64,000 bases of DNA from Mesostigma viride (Eukaryota > Streptophyta > Mesostigmatophyceae > Mesostigmatales > Mesostigmataceae). The stretch spans positions 12,501 to 76,500 of the forward strand of contig RPFO01002194.1 in assembly GCA_009746045.1 (NCBI GenBank). The letters are read 5' to 3'. Shown in pieces: positions 32,185-43,379 of the stretch. The first letter of the stretch is position 1; every line of letters begins with the position of its first letter. The position numbers were made by a program, and so were the translations under genes. A model generated the notes under the pieces. The model ran no database searches. It worked only from the letters and a program-made list of their open reading frames with translations, and was not told where the DNA came from.

Positions 32185-32425
32185 ATGTCCCACGTAGCTC
32201 CCACAAAAACCAGCATCTTCATTACAACAATAAGTGGAAGCATACATGTGACACTATCGACATGCCCGGAGGCACGCCGTTCAAGGCCTTCATGAAGTAC
32301 GTTGCCCTAGAGGCAACCAAGACAAGGGTGGGTGGGTGGGGAGCAAAGAAAGAGGCCGACAAAACCAGCCAGAGCGGCTTTTAGTCGCAAAACCTCCCTT
32401 ATCCCTAGCTAACTGACGTCATTAA

Positions 32426-34143
32426 ACCCTTATGTTCAGTGATGCTAGTAAGACGCTAACCGTACAGACCGGGGGTAGAATATCCCGAATCTGCACGGCT
32501 AGTATTAAATAATGCGTAGGTTGTTCTTTTCAGGGGCACTGCACCTCACGCCCCGTTCCGCCCGGGTATAATCAACCCAAGCGCGGAACGCACATTTTAT
32601 TTAATTCATTTTTCAACCATGCACTATACTGCATCTACTAATCACAAAAGCTCTAGCCAAACAGCTACGAGAAAACACTACGAACCTATAAGCCGCTCAT
32701 CCAGCGACCTCTTGTTCCCGCATTCACGTATAGAAGAAACTCCGTTCAAAGAACCCCGATTCATGTCCCACGTAGCTCCCACAAAAACCAGCATCTTCAT
32801 TAAAACAATAAGTGGAAGCATACATGTGACACTATTGACATGCCCGGAGGCACGCCGTCCAAGGCCCTTCATGAAGTACGTTGCCCAATCACCCCCGCCC
32901 TGGCTTTCCCTTGAAGCCGCACTCCACCTTGCTCGTTGTCACAAGTGACCGCCCTGCCGCAAAACGGGAGCCCCCCACATCGGGAGGCGTGTGCCCGGCG
33001 GCTGTGGATGCATGGCCAGGCCCAAAAAGGCCCAGCGCATTTGCACTGCGATTGCGCACGGCCAGCCTATCATGACCCCTCTCGGGGCCCCGAGTCGGTA
33101 CCGCTTTGGCCGTCTCCCCATAGACCCGGGGTGCTTCGAGAAAAAACGTGGACCTAGCCCAGGCCCCGCCAGCCCGGATGCCCGAGGCCACAGCCCCAGG
33201 CACCTGGCTGAACGAGAGTCCGTTCAGCCAAGACCGCATTCCCCCCCGAGGTTTCTATGCGTGGGGAAAAAATTTCTAGCTTAGGCGCTTTTCCCATCGC
33301 CGTCCCCAGCCCCAACCACCCCCCCCTCGGCGGAAGGCAATTGCAAAGTTTGCTGGCCAGCAGCAATTTCCGAAGAAAAAGCCTCAGGCCGCGGACCGAG
33401 ACACGGGTCGCCAGTGCCAGCCATCCAGCTCCAACCCGGGGTGCAAGCATCCCCAGGTACGGAGCACCAGCTCGCGCACTGGGCCGACCAAGCGACAGTT
33501 GAGCACCTGTCACGGCACCCGGCCCACCAAAGACCCCAAGCTGGGGAAAAGGTGCGGACCGGAGGTAATCATTTCCTTTTCTTTTAGTTAACCGGGCGAG
33601 GAACTACGCCTGGCCGGTTAACAACTGGAAGTCTCACCACTGGCCAAGTGGCCGGTGCAACCAGTGCTTTTGGGATTTTGCTCCGCAGCACCCATAGCTG
33701 CGGCTGCCGCCGCAACGACAACGAGCAAAGAAAGAGGCCGACAAAACCAGCCAGAGCGGCTTTTAGTCGCAAAACCTCCCTTATCCCTAGCTAACTGACG
33801 TCATTAAACCCTTATGTTCAGTGATGCTAGTAAGACGCTAACCGTACAGACCGGGGGTAGAATATCCCGAATCTGCACGGCTAGTATTAAATAATGCGTA
33901 GGTTGTTCTTTTCAGGGGCACTGCACCTCACGCCCCGTTCCGCCCGGGTATAATCAACCCAAGCGCGGAACGCACATTTTATTTAATTCATTTTTCAACC
34001 ATGCACTATACTGCATCTACTAATCACAAAAGCTCTAGCCAAACAGCTACGAGAAAACACTACGAACCTATAAGCCGCTCATCCAGCGGCCTCTTGTTCC
34101 CGCATTCACGTATAGAAGAAACTCCGTTCAAAGAACCCCGATT
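32426..34143. repeat. 3.3-kb tandem duplication, second (truncated) copy
   Basis: Matches 29092-30808 almost base for base, then leaves the duplication at CCCCGATTCTCC. The copies differ by single bases (ATCCGGC/ATCCAGC, ACCGAGC/ACCGGGC, a one-base indel in GAAAAA/GAAAACA), so the event is recent. Confidence 0.93.
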
Positions 34144-34189
34144 CTCCAAGTGGCAGGGATTATTAGGACTATCTACTCCACACTAAGCT

Positions 34190-34771
34190 ATGTACTCGAG
34201 TCATGACGCGGTGAGACACGCCCGTATTACATAGGAAGGTGTGACTATGTACTCCACCCTATGTACTCCAAGAGTACATAGGGTGGCACACTATGTACTC
34301 CAGGAGTACATAGTGTGGAGTACATATGATCCGGGATTTCCGAATAGGGGACTGCCGACGCGGTGAGACACGCCCGTATTCCATAGGAAGGAGTTACTAT
34401 GTACTCCACCCTATGTACTCCAAGAGTACATAGGGTGGCACACTATGTACTCCAAGAGTACATAGTGTGAAGTACATATGATCCGGGATTTCCGAATAGG
34501 GGACTGCCGACGCGGTGAGACACGCCCGTATTACATAGGAAGGAGTGACTATGTACTCCACACTTTGTACTCCAAGAGTACATAGGGTGGCACACTATGT
34601 ACTCCAAGAGTACATAGTCCGGAGTACATATGATCCGGGATTTCCGAATAGGGGACTGCCGACGCGGTGAGACACGCCCGTGTTACATAGGAAGGAGTGA
34701 CTATGTACTCCACACTATGTACTCCAAGAGTACATAGGGTGGCACACTATGTACTCCAAGAGTACATAGTG
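34190..34771. repeat. Right palindromic subterminal array (inverted)
   Basis: About 3.5 units of the same motif as at 3094-3519, in opposite orientation, ending TACATAGTG|TCTCCAATGC. CTATGTACTCGA.TCATGACG stands on both sides of the array (34191 and 34794). Confidence 0.9.
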
Positions 34772-35003
34772 TCTCCAATGCAGCAGCACTCCGCTATGTA
34801 CTCGACTCATGACGACTGCCCGTAGCAGCTCTGCGAGTGAGCCACGTGGACCGGGGCCGACGCGTCGCCTTGATTTTTGAATTTCCGAACGCGCCAGACC
34901 ATACCGCCGCGTTACATTTTGCACGAGCGCACGCTTGAAAGCCTCACCAGTGCCCAGAACGCAGCACCAGTGCCCAGAACGCAGCGCAGCAGCGGAAGTG
35001 AAT

Positions 35004-35570
35004 ATGGGAAAGCGCCGGACTGACATGGCGGCACCAAAGGGTGCAGCCACAACAAAGGGCGGGGTCTCGGCACGCGAGGCCCCAGGGAGAAAGAAGACCA
35101 GGCAGGCCGACGAGGAAAAAAACGACCAGTGGGGGAAGCAGGAGGAGAACCTGGACTCTGAGGAGGACATACAAACCTCCGACGACGAGGACGACGAGGA
35201 CGACGACTATGACGACGATGGGTTGGACACCACGCCTCAGAAGGGTGGGCAGGACAAGGGCTCGGGCCGCAAGGGGAAGACTAGGAAAGCTGAGGCAGGC
35301 AGCGGGGGCGCTACTCATAGCAGGCTGGACCCTAGCGGGACAGCCGCGGACGTCCGCCAACTCAAGAGCGACATGGCGAAGCAGAAAGAAATGACCGACA
35401 AGATGTATGAGATGCTTCAACAGTTACTGGACCAGGGTCGGCAGCCCCGGTCGCAGGAGGCCACGCCCACGCAGCCGACCCGGCTTTCCAGTGCCTCAGG
35501 ACCTGAGGGGAGCCCGGCGAGCGACGCTCGCGGCTCGATCGACGCTGGCTTCGTTCCAGTCTTCGAATGG
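35004..35570 (+). CDS. Unknown acidic protein, exon 1 (gene broken by element B)
   Basis: ATG at 35004. 189 codons: a basic start (MGKRRTDM), a Lys/Glu-rich part, an almost pure Asp/Glu run (SDDEDDEDDDYDDDG), then a helical segment with coiled-coil character (RQLKSDMAKQKEMTDKMYEM). It ends FEW at a phase-0 donor (TGG|GTAAAC). No family is recognised. The gene lies 230 bp right of the CACTA-like element end, so it may be a host gene or a gene of another mobile element. The acidic and basic blocks suggest a nuclear protein; that is inference. Confidence 0.7.
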
Positions 35571-35738
35571 GTAAACCCCTCTGCTGTATTAGGGGAACCC
35601 TTTAAAGTGCATCATTCCGTATGGTTCTGCTTGGAGTTGTTTGGGGTGATTATGATCTACGAAATGCAAATGCAATCAACAGTACTTGTCACGTGTATCG
35701 TTTCACTTCTGGTTGTGTGTTTTGTTTGGGTCTCGCAG
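35571..35738 (+). other. Intron 1 of the unknown acidic protein gene
   Basis: 168 bp, GTAAAC ... TTTGTTTGGGTCTCGCAG, phase 0. The exons on either side stay in the same frame when it is removed. Confidence 0.75.
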
Positions 35739-35828
35739 TGGAAAAAGAAGGAGATCCAGGCTGCGTTTGACGACATGGATGGCCACTTTCTCACCCCTGA
35801 GGCCATGGACCAGGAGGATGACGGGGGG
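35739..35828 (+). CDS. Unknown acidic protein, exon 2 left half
   Basis: Reads WKKKEIQAAFDDMDGHFLTP ... DQEDDGG and is cut by element B after six G. With B and one copy of the GGGGG duplication removed, it continues in frame at 55424 (GGG CTG TGG GAG AAG), giving DDGGLWEKYVAIV. Confidence 0.8.
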
Positions 35829-36444
35829 AGTTGAGTGAGAGTTTACTCCCGAGGGAATCCATGGCTCTTGCAGGAAAGTTGCCTTTATTATAATGAGAAA
35901 ACACAGACGTAAGTCACGTCACGTCCGAGACTGCACGTAGCACAGACGACAGGGTCGCTGTGCCAAGAGAGCGTGCACGCAAGAGCTAGCGTCCCGGTGC
36001 GACCAAGTCACACATATAGCTTGCTAGGGACGCGTCCAAGTATTCAGCTGTACTGTCACAGCTGAACTGTCAATCAATTGATTACACAGACTCTGGCACG
36101 CCTTTGGCGCGCAGATCTATCAATTGTCCATACGGCTAGTCCTGTGGACCTATCCGTACACTACTCAGCATCAATTGTCTCATAGGTCCTGGCGCGCTAC
36201 AGCACGCCTACCTATCAATTGACCATCAAGTCCTGTACAAGTCCTGTCAACGTCCTGCGGACTATCAAAGTGACACTTGTACATCCTGTGTCCGTACGCG
36301 CCCACAGTGGCGCGCCGGGTACTGTCGGCACAGCCTAGGAAACGTCATAACTTTTACGTTCCTTAACCAAATGAGGCGTTCAAGGTGCCGTTGGAAAGAG
36401 CGTAACAATCTCTATCCATCTAACGTAAATCCTTTACGTTAACT
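35829..36444 (-). repeat. Element B 3' LTR (616 bp)
   Basis: In element orientation it begins AGTTAACGTAAAGG and ends CTCACTCAACT. TTATAATAAAGG near the end could serve as TATA or polyadenylation signal. It is paired with 54803-55418. Confidence 0.94.
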
Positions 36445-37389
36445 CCAATCCCTTCTTTTCTTTAGGGATCACATCCCCTGCCAGGGACCCTTGAAGTAGC
36501 TTGAAATGTCCTTCACTCCAGCTTGAAGCTTGAACAGATGTCTTTAATGGCCATTGCCATTCCCCCAGCCCTTTCTTTTAAGGAACTGGAAAAGAAACAG
36601 ATCTGCCACAGGGAAAACCATTCCATGAGAAATGGATAAAAACCTATGGAAGTGGCATTACAGAGTACCACCAGATATTAGAAACACACAAAATTAAATA
36701 CATACAGGTTAATTCTATGAGGTCTTCTCCAGGAATTAATCCCATCACCTCGGTAGAGCCTCCAGTACAATGACCTTCTGGCGGTGAGTTACATTAATCC
36801 CAGATACTAATCCCATAAAACCCAGTACATATTCAATATAAGCACAATAAATCCATGACAATTAAATACCACTTGACAAAGTAAGACGTATTACAATAGT
36901 TTCCCCGTCATACTCTCAACAGGTTATTGGCGCCCGTCTTATGGCGCCCGTCTACTTGTCAGATGATAAATTGCCACAGCAAACAAATGACAAAATGAAA
37001 CACATAGGCAACAATTAAATCCTGCCCTGGGGAACTAGGGAAGTCTGAACAGGCAAACACCTGAACAGGCCAGCTTGTAGAAACATAATACCAGGGAATC
37101 GAACCCCGCCCTATAAACCCCAGAATAAAGGTTCCCAGACCATTGTGAGAGTATGTACAAATATACATTTCTTTTAAAATAGAATACATGGTCTGTAATG
37201 GACCTGTCAACCTTGTGTAGTCAACAGCATGAACCCCAGCCAAAACCTGGCTGTATCCTGATTAAAATCAGAGTGAGTGTACCATGGTCCATGAGCCTTA
37301 GTACAGACTAAAATACAGGTATTATGCCAGTCACAATGCTGACACTACCACACAATCTGCTCTCCAATGCCCTATAACCAGGCACCAGC
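36445..37389 (-). other. Element B 3' untranslated region and polypurine tract
   Basis: Between the RNase H stop and the 3' LTR. Next to the LTR the minus strand reads CCCTAAAGAAAAGAAGGGATTGG, a good polypurine tract for plus-strand priming. No gene otherwise. Confidence 0.75.
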
Positions 37390-38133
37390 TTAGACAGCTT
37401 GCTGAGATGGGTCCATCAGAGACTGAAGAACCTTGTATTGCACTGCTGCCTTCTGCACTAGCTTGGTCAAAGCATCAGCAGGATTGTCAACCCCAGGGAT
37501 ATGCTCAATATTGGCCAAGGAGGACAATTCCTTAAGAAGGAGATAATCCAAGTCCCTACTTCTGGCCATCTGCCTGTGCACAAACTGCACCATCCCCATG
37601 GAGTCTGTTTTTAGAAGAGTGGTAACCTGAAGTGGCCAAGGAGTGTTAGAAGTCATCTGATGAAGCAACTCCTTCAGATAAAGGCTTGTGTGAATGCCTT
37701 CACAAATAGCCCTGCATTCTGCCACATCACTACTGACAGCCACCCGTTTGTGCAGGCGACTGAACCAGCTCACCAAACTCCCCAGGCCTTCCTGTCTGAG
37801 CACAAAGAGCCCTGCAGCCCTGCCCCTGACCTTGGAGACCTGCCTGCTGTCCATTGAGCTATCCACATACAGCTCCATGCAAATGGGTTGTGATAAATCC
37901 ACTGCAGACAACAGAATGCCAGATGAAGCCCTGACCTGATCAGCCACCTTGGCAGACCCTAGCTCCATCAGCATGTCATCAGGCAACCTGGCTATGACCA
38001 TAAGGTCTGGCCTGGAAATGCCTGCCACCCAAGCAACCATGCCCCTCACCATGGGACACAGTGCCTGTGTGATGGTTGGAGGAAGCTTGCTAATGAGGGT
38101 CTCTTGATAATCATTGCCCCCCACCAGCAGCAT
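37390..38133 (-). CDS. Element B RNase H
   Basis: Copia RNase H. The acidic residues lie in ELYVDSSMDSRQ, SDVAECRAICEG, LLKTDSMGMVQF and VDNPADALTKL. The frame overlaps the RT frame by 88 bp and is shifted relative to it, so this copy needs a frameshift or carries an indel near 38100. It is the last domain before the 3' untranslated region. Confidence 0.88.
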   Translation of the reverse strand: MLLVGGNDYQETLISKLPPTITQALCPMVRGMVAWVAGISRPDLMVIARLPDDMLMELGSAKVADQVRASSGILLSAVDLSQPICMELYVDSSMDSRQVSKVRGRAAGLFVLRQEGLGSLVSWFSRLHKRVAVSSDVAECRAICEGIHTSLYLKELLHQMTSNTPWPLQVTTLLKTDSMGMVQFVHRQMARSRDLDYLLLKELSSLANIEHIPGVDNPADALTKLVQKAAVQYKVLQSLMDPSQQAV

Positions 38134-39212
38134 ACGCCACTCCCCCCCTTCTTCACCAGTGTGGCCTCCATGCCCACAAACAGCAGAGGCTCATTCTCCA
38201 CCTGCCATTGCTCCCTACCCAGAGGAAACTTGGACTTAATGATGGAGATCAGCTCCTTAAGCCACGACGTGGGAGCTATCAGATGTAGGTCATCCCCGTG
38301 CAGCGAAGCATACACTGGTAGGCCTTCCCATTGCCCCAGAAACAGACAGGGGTCTACAGGAGAAACCTTCAAGTTGCAATGCTCCTTCAGGAAACGGTTG
38401 AGAGTCTCCCTCCAGATTATTGGACTTGACCTCAGGCCCTCCAGGCCCTTGAGGATTTTAAGGAACTCAGTGTGAATGTCCCTTTTCCATACAGCAGGCA
38501 CCCTGACATAGAAAGGCGTCTTGCCCTCCCACTTTTCCTGTGCCACATCTGCATCCCCCTCCAGAAATGCCCTCTTGAAGTCTACCACCACTGAGCCATA
38601 GTCCAAGCCCTTGTTGAGAAGGCCTAGAAATACACACAGCAGCAGCCTCCAAGTGTCATGCAGCATGCCAGGGGTATACAACTCCTCAGCAGTGCACTCA
38701 CCAGTACCCTTGAACTCATTCAGCACTGGCCTGACATGTGGTACCTTGACCCCGTCCACCTCCTTCATCTTGATGACAAACTTGAGCTTGAGTAGACGTC
38801 GTGCAGGAGGCAGGTCATTGACAGGTTCCACGCATTTCTTGGAGATCCAGTCCTCCCCAGATTTAATCAGACCCAGTGTGACCTGGGGACACATAATGGG
38901 AGAGGACATGAGCTTCACCAGGCCTTGGTAGTTGATAGGGCTGTGTCCAGCAAGTGAGTGAGGACCAATGCCCAAACTGCTTGGATGACTAGCAGCTGGC
39001 AATATGAGGTCATCAACCAAGGGCTCCTGCCCCTGGCACACTTGCACACGCTTAACCGTCCTGGTTACTGCACGTGATAGGTGAGTGGTCCTGAAATTAA
39101 TCAGTGGGACCTGACCAGCCCCTTCCTTAGTCAGGAGAGAGGACGTGATCACTACCCCATCCTGGCATAGGAAATTCTGCCCCAGAAGAGCAGGTCCCTG
39201 ATAGCCCTCCAA
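38046..39212 (-). CDS. Element B reverse transcriptase
   Basis: 388-codon frame. It starts with the end of the protease-like domain (GYQGPALLGQNFLCQDG). The copia RT follows: LLKLKFVIKMK, VRPVLNEFKGTG, YTPGMLHDTWRLLL, VVVDFKRAFLEGD (catalytic D), LKGLEGLRSSPIIW and SLHGDDLHLIAP. The catalytic box is HGDD, as in element A, where Ty1/copia enzymes usually have YVDD. The two families share the sequence style throughout, so they are sister lineages. Confidence 0.9.
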   Translation of the reverse strand: MEGYQGPALLGQNFLCQDGVVITSSLLTKEGAGQVPLINFRTTHLSRAVTRTVKRVQVCQGQEPLVDDLILPAASHPSSLGIGPHSLAGHSPINYQGLVKLMSSPIMCPQVTLGLIKSGEDWISKKCVEPVNDLPPARRLLKLKFVIKMKEVDGVKVPHVRPVLNEFKGTGECTAEELYTPGMLHDTWRLLLCVFLGLLNKGLDYGSVVVDFKRAFLEGDADVAQEKWEGKTPFYVRVPAVWKRDIHTEFLKILKGLEGLRSSPIIWRETLNRFLKEHCNLKVSPVDPCLFLGQWEGLPVYASLHGDDLHLIAPTSWLKELISIIKSKFPLGREQWQVENEPLLFVGMEATLVKKGGSGVCCWWGAMIIKRPSLASFLQPSHRHCVPW

Positions 39213-40872
39213 GACACAAAAAGCAGTGTCCTGTCCAAGGATAGGAATGATACCTCACCCAGTACCTTCACGTGTACCCCGCCACTGAAGTCAGACACAA
39301 ACTGATAGCTGGGTTCAGTCATGCTGTACCCTGCTGCAGCTCTGGTCCCAATGATGGAAACCTGAGAATTAGTGTCTACCTCTAAGGCAGTGTCCAGCCC
39401 CAGATTGCCATGCCACCTGAGCTTGGCTACCTTGGGCTGCTTCTTGGCCCTTTGCAGAGCCCCAATCAATCCAGCCAAACTTGTCCCCCTGGGCTTGGTT
39501 AGAGCCTTGGGCTTGACAGTTGACTCCCCAGCTGTTGACCTTGCAGCCTGTTCAACAAGTACCTCTGCAACCTGGCCAGGGCTGACAGATTCCCCTGCAA
39601 CAGATGTGGTCGTTGCGTCAGTGATGTCACTTGGGACCTGAAAATCCTGCAGATCCTGTGAGCCTTGTGCCTGACTGCCCTCATTCATCAGGTTAGGCTT
39701 GACATATGACCAACTCAGCCGGTGCACATGCTTTGGTTCGTCCTCCATGCTGACCAAGCATGCGTGGCTAGCTTCATCAACCTGGGTAACCACCCCAGGA
39801 CTCCAGCTACCACGTTTGCCATAAAGGCTAGGTTCCTTCCAAGCTAGGACCTTCTGACCCACTTGTGGCTCCAGCATCTTCCAACCCCGGTCCTTCTCCC
39901 TCAGCTTGGCAAAGGTGACATGTGCAGCATGTTTCCAGCCCTCCAGCACATGTGGTGGGCACAGGCCATGATATAGACCCATTGGGCTGACAGCAACTCC
40001 ATCATAGTAGAAGTTAACCCTGCTGTTCAGCTGCTGCTCCACGTTCCTCAGCCATGCACTCCTGACAAGTGCAGGTGCAGACAAGGGTACCCAGTCTTCA
40101 GAGATGATCAATTTCTTGACCTCCTGGATTGCCCTCTCTATAGCACCCTGCTGCCCATGAGCCTCCCTAGGTGTAACCAGCAACTCAGGAAGGGTGGGAT
40201 CACCCTTGAGATGCTGAAACTGCATGTCCACCTGGATCCTTGTGGTAGGAAACTTGGCTCTTACATTCTGCAGGGCAGCCAGCAAGTACCTGTTCTTCAT
40301 AGAAGGTAAATGCTCCAGCACCTTGTATTTGTGTACCTGTCCACGCACACCAACAGTTGCATGCCCCTGATGTGTTGGATATCACACTGCAGATCACCAA
40401 TGCTCTGAGGTAGAGCTTTGGCATGTGATTTCCTGGGCTTGTTGGAGGACAACTGGCACTTACACCGTGAGGCAGCTTGCTGACACGCCTTGAGAAGGGG
40501 TGCCCTGCCCATACGGAAGGCAAAGTTGTTTGACAGAGAAGTGGCATGCCCAAACATGTTGTGGATTCGGGCACCCAACTCCTGGTACACAGAGGAAGCA
40601 GTCCCTGGCACAGTCAGGACTGTGCTGTCAGGTTGTCCAGCATCACCATGCTGACTTCCATCCTGTTCTGACTCAGAGCCTGAGTCACCCTGCTCATGCC
40701 CAACACCTGGACCGCCAGCAGGGACCACATGCATACCACCAGAGGCCTTCACACCCCTCTGTGGTTGTACATTGGTTTCTCTCAAAATGAGAGGTCCACC
40801 CTCGTGCCCAGCACGAGGATGCATGGGGTCAGACATTCTTACAGCTGCACCAGCTGTCAAGGACGTCTTCAT
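39152..40872 (-). CDS. Element B integrase and protease-like domain (frameshifted)
   Basis: In translation order: a Ser/Gly/Glu-rich linker; the HHCC-like region (HNMFGHATS ... CQQAASRCKC); the integrase core with D in DLQCDIQH, D in RIQVDMQFQH and E in QGAIERAIQEV; and a C-terminal part (GQKVLAWKEPSLYGKRG). After a Thr/Ser/Pro-rich spacer comes a retropepsin-like domain, LEVDTNSQVSIIGTRAAAGY, whose partner strand GPALLGQNF lies in the next frame. A lost base near 40330 breaks the integrase frame; the captured fragment at 4.3-5.3 kb keeps it. The DTN in place of DTG makes protease activity doubtful. Confidence 0.87.
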
Positions 40873-41012
40873 AGGAACCTGTACCTCTCCAGGTGACCTG
40901 GGGCCACCTGAACCTGGAGATCACCCTCTTGTTGCCCAGATATAAAATCTGCATTGGAGCACCTGGCCTCCCCCTTGGGTGAATTAAGGTGTGTAGGGGT
41001 TGCCTCAGACAG

Positions 41013-41498
41013 TCACTGCTCCTTGTTGTCTTCTTGCTGACTGCCCTTTGAAGGCTGGCCTGCCTGGGACTTGTTCTTGTTGTTGTTTTTGTTGTTGTTG
41101 TTCTTGTTGCTGCCCTGGCCCTGGGTCTTCTTGAAGCTGGGACACTCCTTCTTGATGTGCCCCCACCCCTTGCACAGGTAGCACTGGATCTTTGACTTGC
41201 CCTGGCCTCCTCCCCCGTTGTCAGGCGCGTTACCCTGCTTGGGCTTGCCACCCACCCTCCTGAACACCGACTTGGCATGTGATTGCCCGTCAGGGTCGGG
41301 TGAATGGTTGGCCTTCCGCTTGTTATGGTTGCCCCCACGTCCTCCTTGGCTTCTTCAGCCTCAGACGCCCTGGAGCCCCCCTGGGCACGCCCACCTGCGT
41401 GGGTAGCCTTCACAGCTGGCACTCCCCCTCAAACAGCTCCTCTGCCTCGAGTGCCTGTTTAATTATGACCTTGTAGGCCTTCAGGGTAGAGTGTGGGG
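41013..41498 (-). CDS. Element B gag, C-terminal part (frameshifted)
   Basis: Continues the gag of 49157-49788 once the A element and one TGGGG are removed (VMCAP|HSTLKAYKVIIKQ). It holds the zinc knuckle CYLCKGWGHIKKEC and a tail of Asn/Lys runs (SNKNNNNKNNNKNKS). Two one-base losses compared with the copy at 5416-5903 (in CTCCCC and CTTCTT) break the frame here. Confidence 0.85.
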
Positions 41499-41843
41499 AG
41501 TTGAGTAACTCTAGAGCCCTAGGATCTGGCTCTAAGTTCCCCATGTCCGTCCGCACGCCTTCCGCTAGCGTCCGCTAAGCCGCCGGCTATAATCCGGCGG
41601 TCCGATGCGGTCGACCGGTCTAAGGGCGGCGCCTAGGGCCGGCGCCACCTAGGCCCCAGTCCGGGGCCTTATCCGGGTCGGTACGGACAGCTAGCTTGTC
41701 CCACGGTTACGGCTAACCGGATAGGGTTTGCTGGCTAAGACATAAACCAGTGGTGGGCCAGCTCCGACAGCAGTTCTCTGTGTTCACCTTATCCCAAGCT
41801 CAACGTGACCGACCGCCATAGCTGAGCCGGTCGGGCTTTAACT
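41499..41843 (+). repeat. Element A 5' LTR, locus 2
   Basis: AGTTGAG...TTTAACT with GATCTGG, GGCGCCACC and CGACAGCAG. Its left junction with B (GTGTGGGG|AGTTGAG) is identical to that at 5903/5904. Confidence 0.95.
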
Positions 41844-41862
41844 TGTATTCATAAAAATCCCG

Positions 41863-43093
41863 ATGGCTTCCGGTACACGGAGCCGCACGGGCGAACACAC
41901 AGATACGCCAAGTGGCGAGGCCGCAGGGTCCGTCCTGCCACGCTTTAGTGCGGACGAGGCCACGAGGTTGATGCAAACCCTCGTGGCGCAACCTGAACTG
42001 GCCAAGCAGTTCAAGCATCTGATGCTTGCTGCTGACGATGCACTGAATCGCGGCCCTCTCAAGCAAACGGAGGTGGCGGGCCCGCGGATCTACCTGCCGA
42101 CTATACGGCGGACGACGCAGCAGATTTTCTAGCTGCTCTCAAGCGTCTGCGCGATGGACGCGCAGACAAAGATTCGGAGCTGATTGGCAAGTTCCGTGCA
42201 GTATTCTGCAGTACAACAAAGCACCCAAACATTGCCAATCTAGTTCGCATTGCGGACGTACGACAACAAACAAACCTGGGAAGTTTTTTACAACGGTCTA
42301 GATGCCCACTTGTCGCGGTCTAAGGAAGAGGCCGATGAGCAAGCCTTCAATGACTTCGAGGGCTATGCAGTTAATAAGGCAAATTTGCCCGGGGCTGCAC
42401 GTGATTTCCAGGTCTTCGTGCACAAGCACAAGCTGCTAGATACTCTCAAGCCCATTTTCCTGTGCAATCGATTTCTCAAGAAATGCGACCTGTCGTCGGA
42501 TGTGCATCTGACCATAGCAACGGAACTCAAAAAGAAGAGTGCTGTCAGTTTCGACGAGGGCATGCTGTATTTAATCTCATGCTTCAAGAGTGCGCAGTCC
42601 AAGCCGGCTGCCTCGGCTGCTCTGCCATCCCTGCGCAAGGTGGATGCCGGCGCGTCTTCTTCTTCAGGCGCAGAGGCTCCAATTACGCGGTTGGAGCTTA
42701 CGGCCATCCTGAAAAAGGTCGTCGGCCACGGCAACAACGGGGGCCAGCGAGGGCGCAAGCGCGGGCATGGTGGCGACGCCAAGCAGGGTGATCATCCCCC
42801 GGCCAAGCGGCAGCAGGGGGCTTCTACTGACCGCAAGCAACGCTGTGAGCGCTGCTTCGGACGTCGCCATGTCCGGGATGACTGCCGAGTTCGCCCGGAC
42901 CTGGAGCTCGAGGACAACCTTTGCCGCAAGTGCCACGACGTTCTGCGTGGTCACAGCGTGGAGGCGTGCAAGGCCAAGCGCATCGTCGTCCACGGCACAC
43001 GCGAGGAGTGGGCAGAGCGACGGGCAGCACGAAAGTCAGGTGAGAGCACGCTCGATACCCCTTCTTTTGCTCAATGCGTCACGCTGAACCGGG
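41863..43093 (+). pseudogene. Element A gag remnant, locus 2
   Basis: Same start as at 6268. A 5-bp insertion (GCGGG, at about 42075) shifts the frame, and a 4-bp insertion (GTAC, after GCGGAC at about 42258) shifts it again. The zinc knuckles (CERCFGRRHVRDDC and CRKC...C) follow in frame 42250-43158. At GGGCCG (43096) the sequence jumps to the 3' untranslated region, losing about 3.95 kb that correspond to 7490-11447. Confidence 0.92.
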
Positions 43094-43371
43094 CCGTTGG
43101 ACGGTGGCTAGCCACGTTGGACGGTGCCTTGGGCTCGTCGGCGGGTCACTGGTCCTAATAAATGGGTCACCTTTTGTCTGGTGGCATAGTTGTTGTTTTT
43201 TTTTCTCGCTACTTATTACATCACTATTCATGTGTGGTCACAAGGGCGCGGGTCGATACCGTGGTGATTTTGACGGCCTTGAGGCCCCCTTGAGTTCCCT
43301 ACCTTAGAGGGTTTTGTATGGTCTGCATTTGATGTAATTATTTTGATAATTAATCAAAGAACAAAAGAGTA
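43094..43371 (+). other. Element A deletion junction and 3' untranslated region
   Basis: The junction carries TTGGACGGTGG, copied from the TTGGACGGTG located about 20 bp further on; this is a templated filler. The rest matches 11448-11705 and ends AAAGAGTA at the pogo-like insertion. Confidence 0.85.
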
Positions 43372-43379
43372 CAGGGGCA

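Larger units (their letters stand above)
29092..32425. repeat. 3.3-kb tandem duplication, first copy
   Basis: 29092-30474 is nearly identical to 32426-33809, and 30475-30808 to 33810-34143, with an offset of 3334-3335. Boundaries fall at ACCCTTATGTTCAGTGATGC. It contains the transposase 5' exon (30811-31837) only in this copy; the second copy stops before it. Confidence 0.93.

Noticed and set aside
29554-33513. Multiple 60-119-codon frames in the 835-bp block
   Set aside because: Open on both strands because of GC content; no motif, no start context, no splice support.
37080-37110. tRNA T-arm-like sequence on the minus strand (GGTTCGATTCC)
   Set aside because: No pairing acceptor stem, D arm or anticodon arm can be built around it.
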